A stretch of DNA of 64,000 nucleotides from Coturnix japonica. Taxonomy: Eukaryota > Chordata > Aves > Galliformes > Phasianidae. The position numbers and the translations under genes were made by a program. The DNA lies in NCBI RefSeq assembly GCF_001577835.2, contig NC_029536.1, positions 2,170,001 through 2,234,000 on the forward strand, given 5' to 3'. Below are positions 35,301-49,200 of this stretch, piece by piece. How positions within the stretch are numbered: position 1 is the stretch's first letter; every line of letters begins with the position of its first letter. The notes under the pieces were generated by a model. The model was not told where the DNA came from. It ran no database searches and saw only the letters and a list, made by a program, of their open reading frames with translations.

Positions 35301-37680
35301 GAACCTACTGAGCCTTCACCAGGCTGGTTGCTTGCAGGGCAGAATGGGGGGAGGAGATAGAATCTGGAATTTAGCTATTATTTTCCCAAATCCTGCGCTT
35401 TTCTTTTAGTTGCTTCAATTTAGTTGCCCGTCTGTCAAACGGTGCCTTTTAAGAGCTCAGATTCTCATTCAGTAATGAGTTCTAATAATTCAGTGATTAA
35501 ATTAATTAATTTTGAGAGCCCTTAAAGAGGTACTTGCAGAAGTCTTGCATGTACCACCTCCAGCTTCGCGTGGGCACCGAGTGCCACATGCTCACAGCTG
35601 CAATGCTAGCTAAATTAAAAAAGGAGATCAAATCCAATTGAAAGGACTGAGACTGGGGCCAAATGTGAAAAGTCAATGGGAAATGGATAGAAAGCTCATA
35701 TCTGGCTTGGTATTTGTGCATAAATATGGCATGGTTTTTTTTCAGTCATAATGCTGTTCCCTGAGAGTCCAGCAAGCACAAACTAATCTACTGTCGGAGG
35801 AGTCTGGAACAAAGCAAAGCCCTCTAACTTTTTCTTTGAAAGGAATATGATTTAGGTAATATTTGCAATTACAGGGAGAAGATATAGGCAAGAATAGAAA
35901 AATAGAAGTCACGAATTAGCCTCAGTGAAACGGAGGGGTAAGTAATCTAGCAGCATTTCCTGCAATTTTGACAACATTTTCCAGAAATTAAGGATGTTTT
36001 AGAAACCAATCAAATCCAGCAGCGTTCAATCAGGGCAGGCTCAGCTCCCTGGCTCAGATGAGCCCCATTCCCTGGCACTGTCTAGCCCAGCTCAGTGCCT
36101 CAAAGAACCTTCTCGAAGGCCGTTTGACTGGAGGGGTGGAGGGACCGCGTGAGCAAACATTTTCTGCTGACTGCAAAGTGTCTGCAAAGCCAGCCCAGCG
36201 CCTCTTCCTGGACAGGGTGGCTGCACTGCACACAGAGCCTGCTTGCTTACAAAACACCTCTCATTCCTCATCCAAATTTACCACGTCAACAGCATTGCCC
36301 GCCAGCTGCCAGCTCAACGAGGAGCCAAAAAGGAGCTTTTTGGGTTCCTCCATCTTCCCGTCTGTGGGAGCAGCCCACGAGCAGGCTTGCACCTCACCAG
36401 GCAGCCAAGTGCTTTGTTTTGTCTCCCCGGTGTCCGAGCAGGCAATGCAAGCAGGAGCTGGTTGGGCTGGCACCAGGCCTTCTGCAGCAAGAGCAAGGAG
36501 CCCTAATGGCGCTCGTTTGGTCGTGCACGAAAAAGCCTCGGGTAAGAAAAGAATAAACAAAACGAACCCAAAATGGCTCCTCCGTGCCATGAGCGGAAAC
36601 TGATGGGTGAGGCAGAGAGAGACCTTCCCTACGCTTCCACCTCAGCGAGGTGGTCTGAAGGGTTCCAAATCTCCTTCCTTCACTTGCAATGCAGAAGCTG
36701 AGGAATTAATTCTGGCTGCCAAGGACCCACAAACATACGGCTAAAACAAGAAGGTCGGGCGTTTTGTAATTGCAATAAAATACATCAAGATGGCAGTTGA
36801 TTTAGAATTGAATTGGAAAAATGGCCATCACCACAAAGAAAAGGAAAAGGAGCTTATAGCCTGCTGCATTTCAAAGGTCACCATTAGCACTGCCCAGGCT
36901 AGGTCCTTGTTGAAATGCAATGATTCTGCTTGGATGGATTTCTCTAGTTTTATACCATCGCTTTTCAGCTGCCGTAAGCCTCCTCAGATGGAGTCTTTTT
37001 TGCAAGCTCTCCAGGACACCTGGGTGAAACTGGCTTTCCCCCATGGCTCCCTCCTATTTGGTTTCTTGGTTCTGCTCTGCCTGCCCTGACTGGTTTGGCT
37101 GGTTGGAAAATGAACGCTGGATTCATGCGCCGCTCCCCCTCCCCCAGAACTGAGCAGACAAAACCTGATCCCGACAACAAAACCCTCTTTAATCCACCTG
37201 GGGAGAAAAGGAGGAAGAGAAAAGAGGACAGAACCCTGCGAAAAAGTGGAGAGGAGAAACACAGGTATGAAAAGCACTGAAGAAGTCGTGCCGCGTGCTA
37301 CTCAGATCATTGCTACCACAGTACCTGTATGCCGTGTCTTACCAGTACCATGAACACACACACCATTCATGCAACTTCAGTGCTGATCGCACAGCACCTT
37401 TTCCCAAACCAAGACTGCCAGCCTTTGAGAGGGCAACCAAAGGGACACAGCGAGCATCGCGGGTGCACGGCAGGGCTTTCATCTTCTGATCTTCCCATGT
37501 CCTGGAAAAGACGAACTCGAAGCGAGAGGTGTTCGCAGCGAAGGGAGGGGAAAAAAAATAATAAAAAAAAATAGAACTAAACCTGAAAGAAAAAAACAAA
37601 AAACCACCAACTCAAAGTGGTAGCAGCCTACCGAAACCTAACCGAATTAAAAAATAATAATAATAACAAAAAAATAGGAA
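29381..37680. other. Upstream region of the miR-200 cluster, no coding gene seen
   Basis: AT-rich non-coding sequence with simple tracts (TTATTATT and poly-T near 34.62-34.66 kb, A-rich at 37.55-37.68 kb). Open frames here (for example 33240-33758 minus and 36058-36603 plus) show no domain or splice support. It probably contains the 5' part of the primary miR-200 transcript and its regulatory DNA. Confidence 0.45.
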
Positions 37681-37779
37681 AGCAAAAAGGATAAAACCAC
37701 GCGTGGCTTTCTTCGCAGCCCAGAGCTCTGCTGCTTGTTTAAGCTGGAATTGAGAAGAGACGGCGAGTGTCTACGGGCT

Positions 37780-38050
37780 CGTCTTACATGTAGTCCTTCA
37801 CCCCTCCCTGCGCAGGTGCATTCCTTGCGCCCAGCCAATCTGCGGCCGCTGGCCCCCAACAGGTGTGTCCTCCACGGGGAGCGGCCGGTCGGGCCTCAGC
37901 CCTGTGCCGAGGCGGCCTCTCCGGGGGCACTCAGCCTCCCTGCTGCTGTCTTGAACAAAGAATTGATTATTTACCGAGCGTGGGCTCCGATCTGGTGCTC
38001 CTGCTCCACCTCGAGCTCCTCCCAGGCGCCCCGAATGTTGGCGCGATGTG
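37780..38050. promoter_or_regulatory. GC-rich candidate promoter with paired ZEB E-boxes and a CCAAT box
   Basis: A CpG-rich patch in an otherwise AT-rich region contains CAGGTG at 37813-37818, CCAAT at 37835-37839 and CAGGTG at 37860-37865. CAGGTG is the ZEB1/SNAIL-type E-box, and the mammalian miR-200b promoter is known to be repressed through such boxes. A minus-strand start here would be about 8.5 kb upstream of miR-200b. This is an inference. The block could equally serve a plus-strand non-coding RNA. Confidence 0.35.
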
Positions 38051-38423
38051 GAGCTGTGGGTTCGTTGCTGAGAAATATTTTGGGGTGGTTGTTGTTGGTC
38101 AACCTGTTGGATGAGAAATGTGATTATTTAGCTGAAACCCACCTGGCTGACCTCGCCTGTGGCTGCAGTGCATCGGTGGGTGATCGCTTTCCCCAAGTGA
38201 AGGATGTAGCATGCACACAGGGGCAGCTTAAGGCACAAAGAGATGCAGGGACTTTCTGCATGATTTTGCTGGTGAATCCACAAAAGCTGATTTGTTTCTT
38301 TATCTTTGAAAGCAGCAGTTTGGATCCCACCTTGGTCTTGGCACAAGGAATAATTTCAGGAACTAACAAAGAATCCCACCAGAACTCCACTGCTTAATAG
38401 CAGAGACCCACAGCTGGACTCAT

Positions 38424-38530
38424 GAAATCATAGAATGGCTTTGGTTGGACGGTACCTTAAAGATCATGAAGCTCTAACCAAGGATGCCAGCCACCAGATC
38501 AGGCTGCCCGGGACCCCATCCAACCTATCC
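38424..38530 (-). repeat. CR1 LINE 3' end fragment (minus orientation)
   Basis: AATCATAGAATGGCTTTGGT, CCTTAAAGATCATGAAG and GATCAGGCTGCCCGGG are the reverse complement of the CR1 3' region. Confidence 0.8.
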
Positions 38531-41500
38531 GTGAATTCCTGTGGCCTTTCAGGTGTACCATGGCTGGAAACACTACAATCTCAGCATAGTTCAGCTTAGA
38601 CTGCTGGTATTCATTCCTAGATCTGTCAGATAGAAATTCCATTCTCAATACTGTCAAAAATCCCCATTTCCCCTTCCCTGCACGGAGTGCTACTGGGATG
38701 CTGACAAGTGGAGTCTCTTCCACGACATATCCTTGTGTTGAAAGTGTTGAGGGATGTGCAAAAAGGGTTTACTGGTGCTCAGTCCTAATCATGATTGGTG
38801 TCAGCATGTAAAATGAAACAAAGCCAAGCAGTCATTTTCTACATAGAATTTTTAGCCCCTTTCAAAGGAAGTTTTCCTTAAATTCTCAGCAGTGTCATGA
38901 AAAAAGAAAAACAAGTGAAATGTTTTCTCCTTGTTATGAAGGAAGCTCTCCTATTTCCCATGAAAGATGTAGCTAATGAAACAACACATTATCATGTTAA
39001 TTAACCCAACCGGCAGAAGAATTCCCCTAAGAAATGACTTATCCTCACAGCTAACTCCAGAGAAACCTTGGAAACCTTTAGTTGCAGAAGACTGATTTCT
39101 TCTGCAAGGGTTTCTGCAGTTTGATTATGCCCTCGGCTGTGCTTCTGAGCACGCTGCCTTTTTCCTTTTCTTCTCTCCCTGGCTAGAGCTGTAGCTTCCA
39201 GACACAGGTTTTCGCCTGGGACAAGTCGAACCCACAGCATCTGGAGGAGAAATTTATGCCTGCAGTATCTGATCCTGCGTTTGTGAGCTCTCAGAAGAAT
39301 TTAAAACCCAAAGTTAATAAATAGCTTTCCAAATACAGCATTTAGGTTTCCAATTGGTTGGCTGGCGTACTTAGCATAGATAGCATCTATAATCTATAGG
39401 AAACTACCAGCCTCCTCAGCACTATTCCCCAATGGGATAAATGCAGCGTGACTGGGAGGTGGGATGCAGCCCCTGGGGCCATGGCTGTGCTCTGTTAGCA
39501 GGTGTGATGCAAACCTGGATCTCACCTCCCCCAGGCCAACCAAACCAAATTCACATCTTTCCCCCTCTGTACCACCTCTTTCATCTCCATCCTATCTGTT
39601 TAGCATCCTGGGAACCGCTCCTTTTTGTTTTTCAGGGTCCTATCAAAGCCAACCCAAGGTTTGAATAACGGTGAGTGAACTCCACTCAGTTCCAATCCAA
39701 GAGAATGGGATGCTTGGCAGCTCTGCCTCCCAAATCCCACTTCCCCACAGTTGCATTTTTCTGTCCTCTGTTCATTTATTACTTCCTACCTGGCTTCCAG
39801 GGGTAATGCAGAAAACTGAGTTTTGCTATGGAAAAAGTCAACCTTATCTTTCTGCAGAAATGCCTGCAAACGAGCCTCCCTGTTATCACAACAACAACAG
39901 CAAAAAACCTTATTATCAGCAATAATCTATACCCCGGCCTTGGTTTGTACACAAGAGCCATTTGTTTGCAAACAGAGAATATTTACATATGACATACTTG
40001 TTTGATGGTAATCCTAAACCCTTCTCTATCATCTCAGTCCTACCCGAGTGTGTCTGTTGTACCTTGCTTCAGGCTGGTTATTCTCTCATCTTTTGCACAC
40101 TAGAAGCTGCACGCTGGGGAGACTTTCATCTGGCACTGTAATGAGAGCGATGCTGATTTTGTTCCTTGACAATCTCATGTGTGTTATTGCAATGAACCTC
40201 TGATCAGCTTAGAGTCTGGGATATTATTCAGCCCATCAGCACCGTGCCTGCATACCTTACAAAAGTCATGATGATGGCTTGAAGATGTCTGTAAAGAATA
40301 AGCACGCTGTTCTATATGGGAGGAATTGAACTGGAGAGATTAACAGAGCTGAAGTGACTTGCTTAACATCACACAGAAAAAATCTGTAGTAGAGCCAGAA
40401 CATCCACACGATTAGGTTCCGGCCCAGTGCCTTGATTTTTCATACCTTCTTATATCCATCAGTACAGCTATTTACAGCCGCAGGATTACACTGCCATATA
40501 AGCCTGTGGAACTGAAAACAGTTTTCATTTCTATTCCTTGAAAGTTGTTTAACTCCAAACAGTCCATCTGTATCAGAGATAGTTATGTACCGGCTGGATT
40601 CAGACACGTACCCAAGTTCCCAATAAATGATTTACAGCATAAGAACATTAAGGAGAGGACTAAGCCATTCAATACCCACTGGTGCCTTTTAATGATCCGG
40701 CCAGCTGAGCCTCTCCTTTTCTAATGCAGCAATAGTAAACAAATGGTTTGCCATGTATGCTGAAATGAGGTTTCACCACGGCTTTATGGCCTCAGAAAGT
40801 CAAGTTGCAACACAAGGGGTGACACCACCAAGCTGGACAAACCTTTGCCAGAAATATAGGCTACCTAAGACATGAGATTTAATTCCTGGCACACTGTAGT
40901 GGTGTATTTCTGCTGAGAAATGTACTTCATTTCTCCATGATGTACAGAAAAGACCTTATCAGGTATTTTTCATCTTTAAAAAAGATTAATGTGCAGCTTG
41001 TTACACATGCTGATGAAACGCTTGTTTCTGTGGTTATTGGAACAAATGGGCTGCATCTGGGCCACAAGAACTGGGCAGCAAGCACGCTAAATGCTCACAT
41101 TAATAATTCCTCCTTGGATAAATGCAGGTACGCTAAAACAGACAGGAACCCTGCTCCAAAAATCACCCCAAACTGATACACATCCATGCAGCCGCAGGAT
41201 GTCACTGACACCAAGAGTTTGGTAGGAAGCAGATGCTCACATGAAAACACAAACCACTGCTGCAGAGAATGGCTTTGGACCAGATAATGAAAAGATGCAA
41301 AGGCTCTTCGCCACAAGGTTCAAATGGAGCACTGCTTGCTTCGGGAAGAAACATCTCCTGTCAACAAACCATCTCACAGCCATTCTTCTTAGCAACACAT
41401 TCCTCTTTCTTCTCGATAAGTCCCTATTATGTACTAGTGGAAAACAGGCTGCCAAGCACACTGGACTTCTGATCCAATATTACAGCTCTTTGTTCCTCGT

Positions 41501-44500
41501 GCAGCTCTGCAGGAAGGGGTCACCCCGGGGCAGATCCATACAGGTGTTCACTCTTTTCATCTGAGGGCTGTAGACAAGCAGTATCACTTCCTGCATCGCC
41601 TCCACCTCTTTCATCTCCATACCTGTGCTCGGCAGCTCGTTGCACAATCTATAGAGTTAGGGGCACAAGATTAAGCACACGGAATCCATGCGCCTTACGT
41701 TTGATTGTGCACTGAGCAGCTGTGCTCAGCCCAGCACTGGGGATGGTTGTGGCAGCACACCTTGCTGGAATTACTAAATTCTGGGTAAATGGGTGAGTCC
41801 GCTCCATGGGAGGCTGATATGTGAAACTCAGCCGTGTTTGCGAGAGCAAAGTTCAGCTCAAGGCACCACCTGTCAGGTCAGGAATAGGAGTCATAGCAGG
41901 AGGAACCTTCCATGTCTTAACAAGTTAAGCAAGCAAAGGAGGAGGGGAGAAGCACATTGCTTTTTGCAGCGGTACAATAACCTGGAGGGACAGCTTGCAT
42001 GCAGCCAAACACTGCAGCTAAAACACGTTTTGCCAGTGGTGGTGCGTAAGGTCACAGGTTTCACTGCTTCTTTACTGCCCCAGAGATGACACAAGAGTTG
42101 GGCAGGCGAGTCGGGCTAACACGAGTTTATTTGAACACGGAAAGACAGTTCTATAATCTAGCAATCCTTACCTTCTGTTTGCCCCCTCTTTGTAAACACG
42201 CTAATTTAGGGCCAACCGTCCGATCTGCTGGGCTTAAATTACGCTTCCGCGGGGCACAAGCTGGTGAAGGAGGGAAAGGTAAAGCATCCTCCCTGCCCTA
42301 CCCTGTACACAAGTATGAAATCCTTACCCTGGCACCAAAGAGAACCCCATGGGCTCTTCCTTTAATCACTTCAAGGGGCCCGGTCTGCGGCGTTGTGGTG
42401 GGTATCCCTGGTGTAACCAGTTTGTTAACAGCCAGAATAAGCTTTCTGGCTCCAGTCAAAGCAAACAGAGGAAAAGCAGGAGCCTGCTGACAGCATACTT
42501 CAAACGATGCTGAGCCCAGGTTTGCTCACTTTCTAAATAGTCAGTTCAACACATGAATTTTGAGAATCAAGCTTTAAATGCCCTCCTCAAAGCCTTGCTT
42601 GCGGAGATGCTGAGCAGTAACCCTCACCAAACTCAACTCCCTTCTTTACCATCACCAGAATGTCAGCACTGTGCCTACGCTGAAGCCTTTTCTGTGGTCA
42701 TTCCCCCAAGGGAAAAGAGGAAGGGGATCCCTAAGCTCATGTATGAGGATCTGAATGTTACCTGCCCCTCCTTGCTGCCTATTATCCAGCACAGCAGCCT
42801 GGCACCTGGGTTTGCCTGGACTCCCATCTGCCTATTCATCATTTGGCCACAGTTGAATGAAAAGAAGAAGAAAAAAAAGGGAGGAGGGGAAGAAAAAAAG
42901 AAAAAGAAAAAGGAAAAGAAAAAGGAGGGAAAACAAAGTCTTTCATCTTCATAGCAGCAAGATTTCAGATCTAAAGAGCTGGGACTCTCAGCTGCTTTAA
43001 ATTGAGGGTTATGGCTGCCAACTGTCAATCTGAAGCTGCATATTACCTTTCATCCAGTCCTGCGTTGTTCAGGCCATAGCTTTTCTTGCCTTTTGTTTCC
43101 TCTCGGATCGGTTAAGTGGAAGCAGGTGTTTTCCTGCCTGCTAATCTCCAGTACATTCAGGCAGGCCCAGCAACTGGGCAGGTAAATGGAGCCCGGCGCT
43201 GGTGGCTACAGCCATGTCTCCGCAAGCAGCCCTGACAAATGTTCTCCCTTCTGCTTGCACTTCCATTTTGCACTGTCTCCCTCATCACTGTTCCTCTTCA
43301 CTCAGACCTTTGCTCTTCAGATATGGATTTCTAGGTCCAAGTGAGACTGTGAGCTGCTCAAGTGAACAGGCCAAGTCTGGCATGCCCCAGTGCCATGGCC
43401 TAAATGCAGGCAACAGCTGCAAATCTCATGCTACTATTGGGATGATGGATTGACTTCCTCAAAGACTATCGCATGTATTATAGGTAAAGGGAGGCTGAGA
43501 GAAAACTCAGCTAAGATCACAAGAGGAGGAAGAATGGCTCACACGCTATTTGTCTATACATGCCTATCAAGAATTAGCAGCAGCAGCAGCCAAGCTCTTC
43601 CAGCTGTCACAGTCCAGCAAAGAAACTCTGAACATTGATCTGGTTTCCTTCTCCTCGCCCACAAACTGTAGCTTTTCGTTAGAGCAAACAGTATTCCTTT
43701 TCCCTTTGCACCAGCTTAATGTGTAATCAGGAACCTATTGGGCAACCAAGTGGCACCGTCAACATCTCTGCCCACACGGAGACGGTTTCCATTCCAATAG
43801 ACACTCTCTGGTTGAGACAGCAGTCGCAGAAGGAGCAGATCTTCCCTAATTGCATCGCGTGACAGTGCAAATAGAGCCCTGACTTCACCACCACCTCGTG
43901 CCAGGAGTGAGTGCTACAAGGAGAGTCAGCACCTTCCTCCTGCTCGCACGCTGCCTCCCAAACAAGCTGGCTGTGCAGAGCTGGTGGCATGCAGGCTTCT
44001 GAATCATCAGCCTATGTTACGGCTCCGTGAGTAAGCGTCTGCCTCCCATTGGGCTTCCATTACGTGTTGCAACAGTTTTGCATGTACCTGAACGCGTGGA
44101 GGAAAACTGATGTGGCAGCAACATCGCCACATCCCCAGCAGGGCACCGTGTTGCTCGATCCTCCATCAGCATACATGCAATACAAAGAAAAGAAATGGTT
44201 AAAGACACGCAGTTCACTGCAGCCCATTTTAACGTTTCTATATTAAGTAAATAAAGTCGACATAAAATTCAGGTCAGGAACTATTTGTTCAGGGTCAGGT
44301 GACTTCAGCTCAGCTAATCAGGGAGACACACCTTTCCTTCTGAACAATCTTCCACTTGAGATCTGCAGTTAAAAACAGGTTTGCTGCAGATCAAGTCAGT
44401 GAACTGCAGCACAAGTACCCACAAAAGTAGAACAATGGGCATAATTTTCACTCCCAGGCGCACGCAAGATCCAGATCACAGCAAGAGCAGAGGGAGCAGA

Positions 44501-46159
44501 GTCTTGCAATGCAGAGCTGACTGCAAGACCCAAAATGTACCAAGAAGGCCCTAAAAAGCTGTAAATTGTTGGGATCAGCTGGGAAAAAAAACACCCACCT
44601 GAAATGTTACTTAGAACATTGTTGGCTTTGATATTACACCCAAACCTGCTCACACCAAGGACTGCAGGAGTTTGGTTGCTGCCTTTAGGAAAGCATGTCT
44701 AGGGATGGCCAACTTGGGTACAGCTTAGGCTGTGCTGTGCTGTGCTGCTTTCACATGCCAAGCCACAGCAGAAGGCGATGCCTGCATCACACTTAGATGT
44801 GCCTGCAGAGCTGCTGCTGTTTTCCAGTGCTGCCGGGATACCTGCTCCCAACTCTACAGCACCAGTTGCAGAAACCAGCAGCATTACCTGACAGAAACAC
44901 ACCTCCCTCCTGTCCCTTGCAATAATAACACGACTAAGCAGTTGCAAAGCTCTGACCCTGCAATTTGTAATGATGATAAAGCAATGCAGCAAAAGAAACC
45001 AAACCACATCTAATTTCTGGCTTGATGCGTGCAACCGTCTCCTCTGACACAGAAATCTGTGCAATGCTGAGCAAACACACCGCCTTCCTGAGCAGCTTTA
45101 AACCTCTTGTTTCCTGGTGTTGTTTTAACTCAGGTCTGATACAACAGGCTGCTGTTTAAACCACTACGTGGCAAAACCAGACCAAACACCCTGACCTACC
45201 TCCTGTTTCGACCAACAACAAATCAAGCTGCATTCAGCCCTAACTGCTAAGAAACGCTTTAAAAGTGAAGAAATCCAAACAGGCTGCCGTGCCTTATTGG
45301 GCAGGCAACTCTGCTGCTTTGTTTTGTGCAAATTATTTCTCTGGGTTGGGCTGGATATGCACATGGATTGTTTGATTACCGGTTTGGGGTGAAGAAAGGT
45401 GCTGTCATGCTGAGCTGTGCTTTGAGGGCAGGAGGGCTGTGTAGGAACATTGAGTGGCCCAATCTGAGCCTCCTGAGCCAGGTGGGGATTTTTAGAGCCA
45501 TGAGAGCAGAGTAGACCTTATCCTTCTCATCTGCAGAAGCTGCAGCACTCACCTGCATGCTGAGACAGAGGTCAGTACAGATCCACGTCCATGGAGTCAT
45601 CTGGGTGGGCAAGCAGCCACGGAGCAGCCACCACCAGCAAGAGAACCCTCAGAGCAGTGAAGAGAACTCAGCCTTGGGAATGGAGTCTTCATGATGGAAG
45701 TGGGACCTGAGGGGTATTTCGAAGCCAATTCGCTACAGTGCCACACGCAGCAGTCAAAAAGCATCTGTAAAAATGAGATGACCTCATGAGCTCGGCCAGT
45801 CTCTAAACAACATTAGTCTGTGAGCATGCAGAGCAGAGATGGTGTCTGGAGGGGTCAGTTGCAGGTCATCTTGCTGAGCAATGTAAACCTGTTTGGCTCT
45901 GATCATCCCACTGCATCCCTCAGCATCACAGCGTGCAGCCACCGCTCTGTGCCCAGGGACCAGCTGTGTCTCAGTCCAAGGGCCCCATTGCCAAATCCCT
46001 TTGCTTGTGTGACACAGGAGGATGATAATTATCTTGATCGTTTATCTTTGACACAGACATGCCTGGTGACACGGAGCAGCTTTAGCCAGGCAGGTACACA
46101 GTGGGACAAGCATGTTACCTGATAGGGTGCCTTTTAGGTCTATTTTATACAGTCTTTAG
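38531..46159. other. Non-coding stretch, no gene supported
   Basis: No exon with recognisable product was found on either strand. Apart from the purine tract at 42.86 kb, nothing stands out. Confidence 0.4.
42859..42933 (+). repeat. 75-nt pure purine tract
   Basis: An uninterrupted A/G run made of AAG, AAAG and GGA units. It is simple sequence capable of triplex formation. Confidence 0.85.
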
Positions 46160-46290
46160 ACAGTGAGTGTGTCACTAAGTTGGATATTAGGAAGAATGCA
46201 TTGGCACAGGCTGCCCAGGGAGGTAGGGAGTCTTTGCCATGGAGGTGTCTAAGGGAAGGGTGGACATAATATGAGGGGCATAAGTTAGGT
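46160..46290 (+). repeat. CR1 LINE fragment
   Basis: TTAGGAAGAATGCATTGGCA, AGGCTGCCCAGGGAGGTAGG and CATGGAGGTGTCTAAGG match the C-terminal coding and 3' part of CR1, diverged. Confidence 0.75.
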
Positions 46291-49200
46291 GGGCAATACT
46301 AGAGGTAGGTGGAGAGCATGCACTACAGCACTGCAGTTCTGCAGGAGCTCCTGAAACCAACACAGCCAGCACTGAGCGAGCAGAAAGCCAATTGTAAAGC
46401 AGAGATCAACTTTGCATGGATCATTCAAATGAGGAAACCAAGCGGTGCTTCACTGACTGTGCACATTTGAATGCCAAATAGCAAAAAACAATAAAAACCA
46501 CAAAATAGCTTCTCCAACCCATTGGATGTTAGGAAATTGTAGCCTTTACAAACTGCACGTTCAGTATTAGAGATGTGCTTAGCAAAGTTACACTTCTCAG
46601 CTCTGCAACAGGAGGCCAATGCTGATCTTTCTTTCCCATAGAAACAGTTTATGATTATAAAGGAAATGGTGCATTGGTTGTATGAATCTCAGATGTCAGC
46701 CTGTCCCAAAGGTGCTACACTGAAGGAAAACAGAGATTTGTCATTCCAGGAACCTTCAATGTAGTGATTAGGGAAACAAATTGTCCTCATATCTCCATCA
46801 TAGGTGTGGTCCTACACTGCACTGGAAGCCACAGCCTTGCTGCAGAAATGATAGCGGTCCTTTGTCTGCCAATATGGAAAACCCCTTCACTGAGAGAAAT
46901 GCATCCACAATCTCCAAAGGCGCAGCTTTAGACTGAATGTGACAGAATAACCTAAGAAACACGAATACGCCCAGCCACATAATGAAGAGAAATTAAAATG
47001 CAGATATTTCACAGGGAATGTCTGAATACAAGCATTGAACCTTGAGATGAAAGATGCCAGAGCAGCACAGAGCTGTGCCATCGCAGGGAAAGGGATGGGG
47101 AGGGGGAATAAGAGAAAATACAAGTTTTGCACAAAGCCATAAGGAGGCAAAACGTGCCTTGGTGACAGCTGGCACTGCATGCAGGATGAGTGGTCGGGAG
47201 GCAGCAGTGCTGGCAGGAGATGTGTGCTCAGCGCAGGAAATGCTTCTTTGAACGGATCCTAATTACGGCCCTTCTCTCCCCTGTCTATCCTGCACCGTGC
47301 TGTAATTACAGGAACAAAGCTGGGAAGGGGCTGTTTCTTGAGCAAGATCCAAGGTGTTTGCAGGCAGTGGGAGCTGCGCCCACGTGTTCTGAGCTGAGAG
47401 AGGAAAACAGAAGAATAAAGGAGCAGGGAAAGCGCGGTGCCATCCTGCATCGCCTCCACGGTGGCTGATTTTGCTTTTATTGATGTTTTTAAAGCTGTTA
47501 GTGGCTCATTTCTCCCTCTAAGTCAGAGGGAACGGAAGGGTCAGAGGCACGAGAAGGAGAGCACAGGCCACTCCATCGCTCCTTAGGCCCATCTACAGAA
47601 GCCTAAATGTACCAAGTTTGAATTCTTCAGGCATTTCTTCAGGCTCGCCCTCCATCCACCTCCAGTAACAGGTTGGATTCTGACAGTACCACCATATGGA
47701 TGGGAAAGAATACTGCAAAGTCCACAGGAATAAAGCTTGGAGGCCCCCGGTGCTGCACCGCTCCCCCAGGGGCAGCATCTCTTGTCAAAGCTGCCTATCA
47801 CAGACCCTGGGGATGATCCCAGCAGCTGCCATACGTTCCATTTCCAAATCACCTCCAGCTTTCCTTTCTATGAGGCTTACAGTTGCCCATCCAGATTTCT
47901 TGCCGGGCTCCCAAAGTTGCGTTAAGTCGCAGTCCCCATCTCCCACCCCTAGCAACACTGCTCCTGCGTTCAGTTTCACCTGCAGTAATTGGTCCCTGAA
48001 GGGCAAGAGGTGGCAGGAGCTTGTGCTGCATGGCAAGGTGTGGGAATGGAGGAAATTAACACCAGCTCTGGTTTTCCATCCCAGTGAATAATGTGATTAC
48101 TGGGGAGGGGAGAAGGGCTGAGCCTTACATCAGCTGTCAGGCGGGGTTGAACCTTTCTTTTCCCCTTTCTTTTAAAGCAAGCAGATGGGGAGACCATTAC
48201 ATCCACAGCCTGCCCAATGCAAGCACACCTCACAGCAGCTTTTGCCAATGAGTTAAAGGAAATGTTTCTTAAGTCATCAGCACCGCCATGTGAAAAATAC
48301 CTAAATTGAAAGATCTAGGGAAGAGGAAGGCAGAGCATAACCACAAGTGACGCCGGCATGCCAGAACAGGCATGAAAAAGGCTTGCCTGAAAACTGCCAT
48401 TTATTCCTGCAGGACAAGGTTCCTTTGGCCAGGAGGTATTATGCTGCTGCCCTGCAGTCCCAACACCACACTGCTGGCAGCACAGACAGACCTGTGCTGG
48501 TTGGGGTGCATTCCCCTCTGCGTATCCAGGCAGGCAGCGCTCAGCTGCGGCTGCGTGGCTTGAATCCAAGGGAAGTGCAAGGGGAAGAGAAACTTCCCTT
48601 CTCTTGCTTGCATTGGGACAAGGAGAGATTTTCACTGGACCCTACTGGGAACGTTTGGTGCCGTTTGGGGTGATGGAGAAGCTCTGAATTTCTTGCTTTA
48701 CCTTCCAGCTCCAAACAAAGCACTCTCTATGTAAAAGGAACCTCGCTGCCGGCGAAGCAGCTAGTTCCAACACATCCCTTTCCCTGCTGGCACCGTCCAC
48801 GTAGCCCCCACAGAAGGGGCAGGGAGTGCATTTCCCAGCACACCTGAGTCACCCCGAGCCCAGAGCAGGCAGGAAGGGGTGGTGGCAGCTGGGAAGCTCC
48901 CGTGAGTCACCCACCAAGAGCCAAATGGAGAGGAAGGAACTTGGCACTGTGCTCTTACTCCTCCCGTCAGACTTCTTGTTGAAGGCTGGCCACGGGGGGG
49001 AGGAAAGGATCATTATAGCGAAAGCAAATGCAATAAGGAAAAGGAGGAAGAGTGGAAGCAAAACCACCTTCTTGCCACCCAGCTGCATGAAATTGGATTT
49101 AGGCAGTTCTCCTCAAGCTGTTTTATGGCTCCCAACAGAAATACTCATAGTGTGAGCTCTTCTAAACAATGCTGGAAGTGAGTGTGATGGTCTGTTTGTC

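Noticed and set aside
37735-38397. 220-codon plus-strand open frame over the GC-rich block
   Set aside because: Long frames are expected in GC-rich DNA. No motif, no recognisable family and no splice context were found.
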